Source: JASFWK01 sp050049355
GTDB lineage: Bacteria; Chloroflexota; Anaerolineae; B4-G1; DUEL01
Assembly: GCA_050049355.1 (NCBI GenBank)
Contig: JASFWK010000001.1
Location: 1 to 64,000, forward strand
DNA: 64,000 bases
Direction of reading: 5' to 3'
Below are positions 25,697 through 34,146 of this stretch, one piece after another. A model generated the notes under the pieces. The model searched no databases, was not told the DNA's origin, and saw only the letters and a list, made by a program, of their open reading frames with translations. The translations under genes and the position numbers were made by a program. Within the stretch, counting starts at the first letter, position 1. Every line of letters starts with the position of its first letter.

Positions 25697-27532
25697 ATGG
25701 GCATTTTTCACGGTTTGAGGGCCAAGGCTTACGATCGGCAGTATGGCGACTGGGAGCTGCTGCGGCGGATATTCGGTTACTTCGCGCCCCATCGTGGCGG
25801 GGTCCTCGTCGTGGCTCTTCTGATCTCAGGGGTTGCGTTGGCGGGGGCTGTGCAGCCCTTCGTCGTGTCACGCGGGCTGGACGCACTCGTGGAGGAGCCT
25901 CAGAGACTGGGCGTGCTGTTGGGTCTGGTGGCGGCTGTCCTGGCGATTGGCGTCCTCAACTGGGCTGGGAACTGGTTACGTCGTCGGCTGACCGCTCGCA
26001 TCATCGGCGACGTCGTGCTCGCGCTGCGCAGCGACACTTTTGCGGCCTCGGTGCGGCACGATATGTCATTCTTCGACGAGTTCCGCTCTGGGCGCATCAT
26101 CAGCCGCATCACCTCCGATACAGAAGAGTTCGCGCGGGTGGTGCAGCTAGTGACTGATCTGCTCAGCCGATTGATGCAAGTCGTCATCCTGACGATTGCC
26201 TTGCTCACTGTCTCCTGGCGGCTGACACTGATGGTGTTGGCGTTCGCTCCGCTGGTGACCTTGCTGGCGCTCGGCTTCCGGCGCCTGGCGCGCAAAGTCA
26301 CGCGCCGAGGCTTTCGAGTACTGGCCGAGGTCAACGCTGTCATCCAGGAGGCGGTGACCGGCATCAGCGTGGCCAAGAACTTCCGCCAAGAGGCGACGAT
26401 CTATGCCGAGTTCGCCGAGGTCAATCGCCAGTCGTACAGGGTCAACCTGCGGAGAGGGTTTGCGCTTTCGATGTTGTTCCCGGCGCTGGACGCGCTGGCC
26501 GGTGTGGGAACGGCGGTGGTGGTCTATGGGGGCGGGCTGCCAACCGCTGCCGGCGTGATCTCGGTCGGCAGCTGGTATCTCTTTGTGGTCAGCCTGAGGC
26601 GATTCTGGTTCCCGATGATCGGCGTAGCCGCCTTCTGGAGTCAGTTCCAGGGAGGGCTTTCGGCATCTGAACGGATTTTCGCTCTGATTGACGCCGAGCC
26701 GACGGTGCGACAGATCGAAGAGCTGCCGGTGAAGCGATTGCGCGGCGAGATTCGGTTTGAGGGAGTGAATTTCCGCTATACGGAGCAGCAGGAACAGGTG
26801 CTGGAGGACTTCTCGCTGCACATTGCGCCTGGGGAGAGCGTGGCGCTGGTAGGTCACACTGGAGCAGGCAAGACCAGCATCGCTAGACTGATCGCCCGTT
26901 TCTACGAATTCCAGGAGGGGCAGATCACGGTAGATGGCCGGGATACTCGCACCTTTGACCTGAAGGACTACCGTCGTCATCTTGGCATTGTCTCGCAGAT
27001 GCCTTTCTTGTTCTCAGGGACAGTCGCTGAGAATATCCGCTATGCTTGCCCTGAGCTGACCGAGGCCGAGATCGTGGAACTGGCGCGGCAGATTGGCGAG
27101 GGGGAGTGGCTGGAGACACTCCCCGCCGGGCTCGCCACCGACGTGGGTGAGCGGGGATCACGGCTTTCTATGGGGCAGCGTCAGCTGGTGGCGCTGATGC
27201 GGGTGCTGGTTCAGTCGCCGGCGATATTCATCTTGGATGAGGCGACCGCCAGCATTGATCCTTTCACCGAGGCCCAGATCCAGGAGGCCACGGAGCTGAT
27301 TCTTCGGCGCAGCACTTCGATTTTGATCGCGCACCGGCTTTCAACCGTGCGCGCGGTGGACCGCATCATCGTGCTGAAGCAGGGGCGCATCATAGAGGAG
27401 GGAAGCCACGACGAGTTGATGGCCCAGGACGGTCACTATGCCCAGCTCTACGATACCTACTTCCGCCACCAGTCGCTCGACTATGTGAAGGAAGTGGGGG
27501 AACGGCGGCGCCAGGGAGTGGCTGCTGGGTAG
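25697..27532 (+). CDS. ABC exporter half-transporter, catalytic partner
   Basis: 611 residues with the same six-helix plus ATPase layout. Walker A GHTGAGKTS near residue 387, Walker B FILDEATASID with the proper Glu near 509, H-loop IAHRLST. Its signature is LSMGQRQLVALMR, Met replacing the second Gly of LSGGQ. In the heterodimer this altered signature faces the Walker motifs of the partner that lacks Glu, so the two defects fall in the same ATP site; the other site is complete. This matches known heterodimeric exporters. The C-terminal tail is short and basic. Co-transcribed with the upstream gene. Confidence 0.93.
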   Translation: MGIFHGLRAKAYDRQYGDWELLRRIFGYFAPHRGGVLVVALLISGVALAGAVQPFVVSRGLDALVEEPQRLGVLLGLVAAVLAIGVLNWAGNWLRRRLTARIIGDVVLALRSDTFAASVRHDMSFFDEFRSGRIISRITSDTEEFARVVQLVTDLLSRLMQVVILTIALLTVSWRLTLMVLAFAPLVTLLALGFRRLARKVTRRGFRVLAEVNAVIQEAVTGISVAKNFRQEATIYAEFAEVNRQSYRVNLRRGFALSMLFPALDALAGVGTAVVVYGGGLPTAAGVISVGSWYLFVVSLRRFWFPMIGVAAFWSQFQGGLSASERIFALIDAEPTVRQIEELPVKRLRGEIRFEGVNFRYTEQQEQVLEDFSLHIAPGESVALVGHTGAGKTSIARLIARFYEFQEGQITVDGRDTRTFDLKDYRRHLGIVSQMPFLFSGTVAENIRYACPELTEAEIVELARQIGEGEWLETLPAGLATDVGERGSRLSMGQRQLVALMRVLVQSPAIFILDEATASIDPFTEAQIQEATELILRRSTSILIAHRLSTVRAVDRIIVLKQGRIIEEGSHDELMAQDGHYAQLYDTYFRHQSLDYVKEVGERRRQGVAAG

Positions 27533-27590
27533 TCGGGACGCGCGGCACCGGGGCCCAGACCCGGTCACGAGTGGGCAGTTTGAGGCGATT

Positions 27591-28688
27591 CTAGAGGATT
27601 GTCAACTCGCGAGGGAAGGTGGTCAGGCTTTGGACGCCTTCAGGGGTGATTACGACGTCGTCCTCAATTCGGACGCCGCCCTGCCGGGGTAAGTAAATCC
27701 CCGGTTCGATGGTGAAGGTCATCCCTGGCTGCAGCCGCTCCTGGTTGCCCTTTACGATATAGGGGAGCTCGTGCCCTTCGAGCCCGAGGCCGTGGCCGGT
27801 GCGGTGGACGAAGTAGTCGCCGTACCCAGCTGCCTCAATCGCCGCCCTCGCTGCCTGATCTACGTCCTGGGCGGGCACGCCTGGGGCCGCCTTGGCGCGC
27901 CCGGCTGCGTTGGCCTCTTTCACTACCTCGTAGACCCGCTGCATCTCCTCTGGCAACCCTTCGATGGCGATGGTGCGCGTGATGTCGGAGGCGTAGCCTC
28001 CTACGGTGGCACCACAGTCTATGACGATCGTCTCTCCTGGGCGGATGGGCCGATCGGAGGGTACAGCGTGAGGGGACGCGGCGTTGGGGCCGGAGATGAC
28101 AATAGGCTGAAAGGGCACTCCTTCCGCGCCAGCTTGCAGGATCTCCACCGTCAGTAGTCCCGCCACCTCGAGCTCGCTCATGCCGACCTGCAGTTGGGCG
28201 AAGGTCTCCTCGAGGGCAGCTTCGGCGACCTCGGCTGCCCGCCGCATGCGGGACAGTTCCTCAGTGTCCTTCCGCATTCGCAGTCTGCCCACCACGTCGT
28301 CGGCGGGGATCAGCCTGCAGCCAGGGGCATATCGCTCCAGGTAGCGGATCTCCGTCAGCCGCATGCGAAGCTCTTCGACACCGATGTGCGCCTCCGCTAG
28401 TTCCAGAGCCGCGCAGGCCTGGTGGAAGGCCAGCGCTGGTCCTTTCTCGTCGGTGTAGGAGAAGTCCTCCAGGACGTAGGCGCCCTGCTTCAGCTTGGGC
28501 GCCTCGAGTGAGGGCAGTACAATCGCTGGTGGGGAGTCCACTGGGAAGAGCGCCACCACTGGCCGCTCGCTCAAGTGGAAGGAGAGGCCAGTGAGGTAGA
28601 AGAGGTTGGCCCCGGGCACGAGCGCCACGCAGTCCATCCCCTTCAGTCCCGCGGCCTCTCGAAGTCGACTCAGGCGCTCCCTATGCAT
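27591..28688 (-). CDS. M24 family Xaa-Pro aminopeptidase
   Basis: 365 residues. An N-terminal creatinase-like domain (about 1-130) has NLFYLTGLSFHLSERPVVA. The C-terminal pita-bread domain carries the five metal ligands: IDCGATVGGYASDITRT (two Asp), HRTGHGLGLEGHE (His), FTIEPGIYLP (Glu) and GGVRIEDDVVIT (Glu). These enzymes remove an N-terminal residue before proline in the cytoplasm. It converges with the ABC exporter gene. A near-perfect promoter is at 28786-28814 on the minus strand, about 100 bases upstream. Confidence 0.94.
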   Translation of the reverse strand: MHRERLSRLREAAGLKGMDCVALVPGANLFYLTGLSFHLSERPVVALFPVDSPPAIVLPSLEAPKLKQGAYVLEDFSYTDEKGPALAFHQACAALELAEAHIGVEELRMRLTEIRYLERYAPGCRLIPADDVVGRLRMRKDTEELSRMRRAAEVAEAALEETFAQLQVGMSELEVAGLLTVEILQAGAEGVPFQPIVISGPNAASPHAVPSDRPIRPGETIVIDCGATVGGYASDITRTIAIEGLPEEMQRVYEVVKEANAAGRAKAAPGVPAQDVDQAARAAIEAAGYGDYFVHRTGHGLGLEGHELPYIVKGNQERLQPGMTFTIEPGIYLPRQGGVRIEDDVVITPEGVQSLTTFPRELTIL

Positions 28689-29144
28689 TTGATCACCCCT
28701 GGATTTCGCCTACTCGGCTCGCTGTCAAGCCGGGTCGTGGCTGCGTCGAGGTCGTGGTCGCTGCTCGGCCTCCATCTGGTATCGCATTATACGCTTTTCC
28801 GTCGGTTTGGACAACTGATCATTCGCCCTTCGACCCTCGCTGACCTTCCCGAAAGCTGTGGCGCTGCTCTGGCTGGTGCGAATCGCTTCTCTATGATCCT
28901 CTAATTCCCCAGTACTCAAGAAGCCTTTGGGAAGGTTCGCTTTGTGTCTGCTTGCGTTCCATCATGTATCCTCTATAATACTTTTCACCTGTTTCTTCAG
29001 GTCGGGGTACCGTGGTCATAGGCGGTCCGGCCTCCATCATCTTCGTCCTCTGCGGCACCCTTCGATACTGCTCGACTACTCACGTGGGTAAGCAGTATGG
29101 GGGGCCGTGAGACGTGATGGGTAGTAAGCCAAAGGAGAGAGACG
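28689..29144. promoter_or_regulatory. Divergent promoter region between M24 peptidase and membrane protein
   Basis: Minus strand: TTGTCC (28814-28809), 17 bases, TATAAT (28791-28786), toward the peptidase. Plus strand: TTGCGT (28952-28957), 16 bases, TATAAT (28974-28979), toward the gene at 29145 with a leader of about 160 bases. No gene is supported in the 456 bases; no leader structure of a known riboswitch class was recognised. Confidence 0.6.
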
Positions 29145-29780
29145 ATGAAGGAGCGGCTGAGCAGAGCTTGGCGGGCGTTCGCCAGCGTCGCCACCATCTT
29201 CTCGTTCGTGGTCAACTTGGTTCTGGTGGTGGCCTTGATCCTGGCGATCAATCCGCTGTTCCAGACCAAGAATGACGTGATCGAACCGCTGCTGCAGAAG
29301 CTGGATCGGGCTTTCGTAGGACTGGGCGAGGCCCGGGTCGAGACGAACGTAGAAGTAGAGAGACCTATTGGAATCCGCTTCGACCTGCCGATAGAGGATG
29401 AACCCCTGGGCTTGGACTTCGATCTGCCCATCAATCAGGAGACGGTGGTGGTGCTGACCCAACCAACCCGTGTCGAAGGCGTGGAGATCAACTTCGTCTT
29501 GCCTGCCGGAGGGGGGGTGATCAACGGCTCCGGATCGATAGTCCTCCCCGCTGAGACCGCCCTACCGGTCCGTTTGGATATGGTGGTGCCGGTGGAGAGA
29601 ACCATCCCGGTCAGCATGACAGTCCCGGTGAGCCAGACTGTCCCTGTGGAGATGGATATTCCCGTGAGCATCCAGCTGGGAGAGGCCGGGCTTGAGCCGG
29701 CTGTGCAGCGGCTGCGGGATGTCTTCGCTCCACTGCGTCTCGCTCTCGAAAGGCTGCCGGACGGGATTGAACTGCGATGA
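29145..29780 (+). CDS. Single-pass membrane protein with IPV/VPV beta-repeat domain
   Basis: 211 residues. One membrane helix near the N-terminus (about 15-37, FSFVVNLVLVVALILAINPL), so the bulk is probably outside. The rest contains paired imperfect repeats: RPIGIRFDLPIEDEPLGLDF, later VPVERTIPVSMTVPVSQTVP and VEMDIPVSIQL. The alternation of hydrophobic and polar residues suggests long beta strands, as in a beta-helix or lipid-exposed sheet. GGAGAGA precedes the ATG. It is followed within a few bases by a methyltransferase gene. Family not recognised. Confidence 0.6.
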   Translation: MKERLSRAWRAFASVATIFSFVVNLVLVVALILAINPLFQTKNDVIEPLLQKLDRAFVGLGEARVETNVEVERPIGIRFDLPIEDEPLGLDFDLPINQETVVVLTQPTRVEGVEINFVLPAGGGVINGSGSIVLPAETALPVRLDMVVPVERTIPVSMTVPVSQTVPVEMDIPVSIQLGEAGLEPAVQRLRDVFAPLRLALERLPDGIELR

Positions 29781-29784
29781 TGGG

Positions 29785-30687
29785 ATGATGAGCCAGCGAC
29801 TGATCTGCGACTACGAGGGCTCTGCCTACCGCACCCAGTTCTGGGGGCAGGGGAGGGAATACGAGGATGCCGTCGAGCGGGTGGCGATGGGAGCGCTGCT
29901 GCCTCCCACCGGCCGCCGCCTGATCGAGATCGGCGCAGGCTTCGGGCGCTTGGTTGACCTCTACCGTGGCTATGAGCAGGTGGTCCTACTTGACTATGCT
30001 CGCTCTCAACTTCTGCAGGCGCGGGAGCGACTGGGGAACTCTGGCCCCCAGGGCCAGCCCCGCTACCTCTACGTGCGGGGCGATTTCTACCATCTCCCTT
30101 TCGCCAGCGGACTCTTTGACACAGTAGCGATGGTCCGCACCCTCCACCACGCCGTCGACGCCCCGGCGGTCCTGAAGGGTGCGGGGCGCATCTTGGCTCC
30201 CGCCGGTGCCTTCGTGCTGGAGTTCGCCAACAAGCGCAACCTCAAGGCTATCCTGCGCTATCTGCTGCGCGGGCAGTCGTGGTCTCCATTTGACCTGGAG
30301 CCAGTGGAGTTTGTAAAGCTGAACTTCGACTTCCACCCAGCTTGGATCCGCCACCACCTGGCAGCGGCGGGGCTGCGGGTCGAGCGGGTACGGGCGCTCT
30401 CCTTCTTCCGCCTGGAGTTCCTTAAGCGCACGGTACCCACGGGCGTGTTGGTCATGCTGGACCGGCTGCTTCAGCCGACGGGGGCTCTTTGCCAGCTGAC
30501 TCCCAGCGTATTCCTCCGCGCCGCCGCTGCGGCGGACAAACCGCCCGCCCCCTCGGGGGCCTTCTTCCGCTGCACCGCGTGCAACTCGACCACGCTGGTG
30601 GATGAGGCGGACGAGTTGACCTGCGGCGACTGCGGCACCGGTTTTCCTGTGCAGGATGGGATCTACGACTTCGTGGTGGAGGAGTGA
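29785..30687 (+). CDS. Class I SAM methyltransferase with C-terminal zinc ribbon
   Basis: 300 residues; ATG codons at 29785 and 29788 are both possible, and the gene begins four bases after the upstream stop. SAM-binding motif I is LIEIGAGFGRLVDLYRGYE, motif II about VVLLDYARSQL, and FDTVAMVRTLHHAVDAPAVL is the post-motif typical of Methyltransf_11 enzymes. A C-terminal domain of about 40 residues has two Cys pairs, CTAC and CGDC, the Trm112-like zinc ribbon style (GFPVQDGIYDFV end). Trm112-like ends usually recruit or stabilise methyltransferases. Substrate unknown; lipid or sugar is plausible given the membrane-protein neighbour. Confidence 0.82.
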   Translation: MMSQRLICDYEGSAYRTQFWGQGREYEDAVERVAMGALLPPTGRRLIEIGAGFGRLVDLYRGYEQVVLLDYARSQLLQARERLGNSGPQGQPRYLYVRGDFYHLPFASGLFDTVAMVRTLHHAVDAPAVLKGAGRILAPAGAFVLEFANKRNLKAILRYLLRGQSWSPFDLEPVEFVKLNFDFHPAWIRHHLAAAGLRVERVRALSFFRLEFLKRTVPTGVLVMLDRLLQPTGALCQLTPSVFLRAAAAADKPPAPSGAFFRCTACNSTTLVDEADELTCGDCGTGFPVQDGIYDFVVEE

Positions 30688-31106
30688 TGAGTCGGTATGA
30701 GCCACTCTTCGCCGGCTTGGTCTATAACGAGGAAGGTGAGGCGGCGAAGGTGGTCTACGTGGCCGGTGAGCCCTTCTATGCCATCCCCCACGGCGATTTC
30801 CTCAGACATGTTGAGGCCATTGAGGTAGATCGGCAGGTGATGGCCCATTTGAAGGAACGCCTCCTGCCGATGAAAGATGCGCTGGTGGAGGGAGTGATGG
30901 AATTGACGGGAAGCGATGATCCCTTCAGTCAAGCGGCCATCGAGAGCAGCCTGGAGAACATGGATCGCATCCTCGAGATGGAACGGGATGCGACCACCCT
31001 TGAGGACATGCGATTGTGGCTCTGGATGAGCGGCTTTCAGGTGAGGGTGGACGTACACGGTGAGGTGGTGCTGGTAAAACTCCCGGGGGTGGATGAGCCG
31101 CAGTAG
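30687..31106 (+). CDS. Hypothetical protein
   Basis: 139 residues. Its ATG overlaps the stop of the methyltransferase (TGATG) with GGAGG just upstream, so translation is coupled. The N-terminal half is beta-rich (AGLVYNEEGEAAKVVYVAGE, then PFYAIPHGDF), and residues 45-110 are helical and acidic (MAHLKERLLPMKDALVEGVM). It ends with a beta hairpin (FQVRVDVHGEVVLVKLPG). No known motif. A helper of the methyltransferase is possible from the coupling only. Confidence 0.65.
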   Translation: MSRYEPLFAGLVYNEEGEAAKVVYVAGEPFYAIPHGDFLRHVEAIEVDRQVMAHLKERLLPMKDALVEGVMELTGSDDPFSQAAIESSLENMDRILEMERDATTLEDMRLWLWMSGFQVRVDVHGEVVLVKLPGVDEPQ

Positions 31107-31155
31107 CTGTGGCTACCATCTTGTTCACAAACGCCCTGGCCTCCACGGAGAAGCG

Positions 31156-31191
31156 GCCCTCTGGACGTGAGATCTTCCACGCTCAGAGGGC
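31156..31191 (+). terminator. Hairpin after the methyltransferase operon
   Basis: GCCCTCTG (31156-31163) pairs with CAGAGGGC (31184-31191), and inside CGTG pairs with CACG around an 8-base loop. It lies 50 bases after the stop codon. The following sequence is TGTTGTC, not a long U-run, so strength is uncertain. Confidence 0.5.
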
Positions 31192-31296
31192 TGTTGTCAG
31201 GTCGGGGTTCAAGAGCTCTTAACGGCGGTCACCTCCCTGGATCCCCCCTGTGAACCGCCCCTAACGGATTGCCATAGGCCTCCCTGACTGCAATGG

Positions 31297-31346
31297 TTGA
31301 CAGTTTACCCCCTTTCAGCTAAAATGACTCGCGCCCCCTCAGGGGG
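31297..31346 (+). promoter_or_regulatory. alaS promoter and leader hairpin
   Basis: TTGACA (31297-31302), 17 bases, TAAAAT (31320-31325) is a near-consensus promoter. The predicted mRNA start near 31332 leaves a leader of about 25 bases, almost all of which is CCCCC-TCA-GGGGG (31334-31346). The right arm runs into the Shine-Dalgarno (GGGGGAGG), so folding could limit ribosome access. Confidence 0.7.
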
Positions 31347-31357
31347 AGGTTTTGGTT

Positions 31358-34108
31358 ATGACTAAGAAGTGGACCAGTGCAGAGGTAAGGAAGAGCTTTC
31401 TGGATTTCTTCGCTGCCAGAGGACATACGATCGTGCCTAGCGCCAGCCTGGTGCCGACTGACGATCCGACCCTGCTCTTCACCAATGCTGGGATGAACCA
31501 GTTCAAGGACGTCTTCCTCGGGATCGGCACCCGCTCCTACAACCGCGCGGCCGACACCCAGAAGGTCATGCGGGTCTCTGGCAAGCACAACGACCTTGAG
31601 GATGTTGGCCGAGATGGTCACCACCATACCTTCTTCGAGATGCTCGGCAACTGGTCCTTCGGCGATTACTACAAGAGGGAGATGATTGGCTGGGCCTGGG
31701 AGCTGCTCACCGAGGTGTGGGAGCTCCCCAGGGAGCGGATCTGGGCCACCTGCTTCGAGGACGACAAAGGGGGGCTGGGGCGAGACGATGAGGCGGCTGG
31801 ATACTGGCGTTCGGAGACGGACATAGACCCTTCTCATATCCTCTTCTTCGGCCGCAAGGACAACTTCTGGGAGATGGGGGACACGGGCCCCTGCGGTCCC
31901 TGCAGCGAGATTCACTTCGATCGCGGCCCTGAGTTCTGTGAATGCAAGGACGACCCTGATCACGTCTGCGGTGTCAACACTGACTGTAGCCGTTTCCTGG
32001 AGCTGTGGAATCTGGTCTTCATCCAATACGACCACAAGGGAGATGGCACCCTGGAGCCACTGCCCGATTGCCACGTAGACACAGGAGCGGGGTTCGAGCG
32101 CCTGGTGGCGGTTCTGCAGGGAGCGGATTCCAATTACGGCACCGATCTCTTCACTCCCGTTATGGACCGGGTGCAGCAGATGCTGGGTCACAGTGACGCC
32201 GAGCGTGAGGAGAATCTCGTCGGCTACCGCGTCATCGCCGACCACGCCCGGGCGGTGACCTTTCTCATCGGCGACGGTGTGCTGCCAGGCAGCGATGGGC
32301 GCAACTACGTCCTGCGGATGATTCTGCGGCGGGCCGTCCGGTTCGGACGGAAACTCGGCTTCACCGAGCCTTTCCTGGACGAGGTCGCCAAGATCGTTAT
32401 CAAGATGATGAGCCCGGTCTTTCTAGAGCTGGAGAAACGTCGGGAGTTCATCCTCACCACCATCCGCCGGGAGGAGGAGCGGTTCCTGCGCACCTTGGAT
32501 CTTGGCCTGGAGCGGCTGGACGAGGTGCTGTCGGATGTGGAGGTGGGGGGTGATGCGGTGATCCCCGGCGAGGAGGCCTTTCGCCTCTACGATACTTTCG
32601 GCTTGCCTCTCGAGATTACCCGCGATGTGGCCGAGGAGAGCGGGTTCACGGTGGATGAGGAAGGGTACCGGGTCGCGCTGGAGGCTCAGCGAGCGCGAGC
32701 GCGGGCAGCGGATGTCTTTGAGGCGGCGGACGATGAGAGCCTTCGGGTCTACCAGGACAAGCTGGAGGATCTTCAGGAGCAGGGGATTCTGGGATCGGAG
32801 GGGGTCGGGTACCAGCCCCACTCGACGACGGAACTGGAGACGTCCATCGCTGCCATCCTGAGAGATGGCGAGGCGGTGAGCTCGGCACAGGTGGGCGACC
32901 GGGTGGAGGTGGTCACGCCGGTGACCTGCTTCTACGTCGAGTCGGGCGGTCAGATCTCCGATACTGGCTCCATCACTGTCTTCCCAGATGAGGCGAATGG
33001 GCCCTCATCGGAGATTGTCGTCGAGGACGTGCGGCAGCCAGTGGAGGGTCTCATCGTCCACGTGGGCGAGGTGAGGCTGGGAGAGCCCCGTGTGGGAGAT
33101 GACGCCTGGGCGTTGGTGGACTACGAACGACGAATGGACATCGCACGCAACCACACTGCCACCCACCTTCTGCACCACGAGCTTCGTTATGTCTTGGGCG
33201 AACATGTCCAGCAGGCTGGCTCTCTGGTCGCTCCCGACCGGCTCCGCTTCGACTTCACCCATCCCACCGTGCCCACGCAAGAGGAGTTGGACGAGGTGGC
33301 TCTTTCTGTGAACGAAGCCATTCTGGCCAACTACCCGGTCGTGTGGGAGTACGAGTCCTATCGACAAGCGCTTGATGAGGGGGTGATCGCCCTCTTCGGC
33401 GAGAAGTACGGCGACGTGGCGCGGGTGCTCCGGATCGGCTTGCCGGGTGAACCCTTCAGCCAGGAGCTGTGCGGCGGTACCCATGTCAACGAGACTGGGG
33501 AGATCGGCTTCTTCCACATCGTCTCCGAGCAGGGGATCGGAGCTGGTATTCGGCGGATCGAGGCGGTCACCGGCCGGTGGGCGGTGCAGTGGGTAGAGCA
33601 GCATCTACGCGTGCTGGAGCGGACTGGCGATCGCCTGCTCTGTCAGCCGGACGAGGTTGATCGCCATGTGCTCGACCTGATGGAGGAGCTTGAGGCTGCG
33701 CGTAGTGAGATCTCCAGCCTCCAGCAGCGGCTGGCTCAGCAGGAGTTCGTACGGCTGTTGGAGCAAGTCCAGCGCATTCAGGATGTGCCGCTTCTCGTGG
33801 CGCGGGTCGATGCCCCAGATAGGGATACGCTGCGGGAGATGACTGATTGGTTCCGCGATCGCTTCGAGTCAGGAGTCATCCTACTGGGTACCACGTTGGA
33901 TGGCCAGCCAGCACTGGTGGCCGCGGTTACCGAGGATCTTGTGGAGCGCGGGCTGGATGCGGTGAGGCTGGTTCAGAAGGTCGCCCGGGAGGTAGATGGC
34001 GGCGGTGGAGGGCGGCCAACGTTGGCCCAGGCCGGCGGCAAGAATGCTCACAAGCTCGATGAGGCGCTGCAGCAGGTTCCCCGCCTGCTTGAGGAATTGC
34101 TGGAGTAG
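31358..34108 (+). CDS. alaS: Alanyl-tRNA synthetase
   Basis: 916 residues, a little longer than the usual 870-890. Catalytic core at the N-terminus: RKSFLDFFAARGHTIVPSAS, LLFTNAGMNQFKDVFLG and KHNDLEDVGRDGHHHTFFEM, with GDTGPCGPCSEIHFDRG as motif 2 region. The editing domain has NHTATHLLHHELR and CGGTHVNETGEIG, which hold the zinc ligands that clear Ser and Gly mischarged on tRNA-Ala. The C-Ala domain follows. Start at 31358 chosen for MTKKWTSAEVR and the GGGAGG upstream. It attaches alanine to tRNA-Ala. It heads the run alaS, baseplate-J-like, ruvX, mltG. Confidence 0.97.
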   Translation: MTKKWTSAEVRKSFLDFFAARGHTIVPSASLVPTDDPTLLFTNAGMNQFKDVFLGIGTRSYNRAADTQKVMRVSGKHNDLEDVGRDGHHHTFFEMLGNWSFGDYYKREMIGWAWELLTEVWELPRERIWATCFEDDKGGLGRDDEAAGYWRSETDIDPSHILFFGRKDNFWEMGDTGPCGPCSEIHFDRGPEFCECKDDPDHVCGVNTDCSRFLELWNLVFIQYDHKGDGTLEPLPDCHVDTGAGFERLVAVLQGADSNYGTDLFTPVMDRVQQMLGHSDAEREENLVGYRVIADHARAVTFLIGDGVLPGSDGRNYVLRMILRRAVRFGRKLGFTEPFLDEVAKIVIKMMSPVFLELEKRREFILTTIRREEERFLRTLDLGLERLDEVLSDVEVGGDAVIPGEEAFRLYDTFGLPLEITRDVAEESGFTVDEEGYRVALEAQRARARAADVFEAADDESLRVYQDKLEDLQEQGILGSEGVGYQPHSTTELETSIAAILRDGEAVSSAQVGDRVEVVTPVTCFYVESGGQISDTGSITVFPDEANGPSSEIVVEDVRQPVEGLIVHVGEVRLGEPRVGDDAWALVDYERRMDIARNHTATHLLHHELRYVLGEHVQQAGSLVAPDRLRFDFTHPTVPTQEELDEVALSVNEAILANYPVVWEYESYRQALDEGVIALFGEKYGDVARVLRIGLPGEPFSQELCGGTHVNETGEIGFFHIVSEQGIGAGIRRIEAVTGRWAVQWVEQHLRVLERTGDRLLCQPDEVDRHVLDLMEELEAARSEISSLQQRLAQQEFVRLLEQVQRIQDVPLLVARVDAPDRDTLREMTDWFRDRFESGVILLGTTLDGQPALVAAVTEDLVERGLDAVRLVQKVAREVDGGGGGRPTLAQAGGKNAHKLDEALQQVPRLLEELLE

Positions 34109-34146
34109 GCAGGGCGGCGCGCCTGCCTGTCGGGCACTCTACTTCT

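Noticed and set aside
31107..31357. T-box riboswitch upstream of alaS
   Set aside because: No T-box sequence (AGGGTGGNACCGCG-like) or specifier loop was found, and the predicted leader is only about 25 bases.
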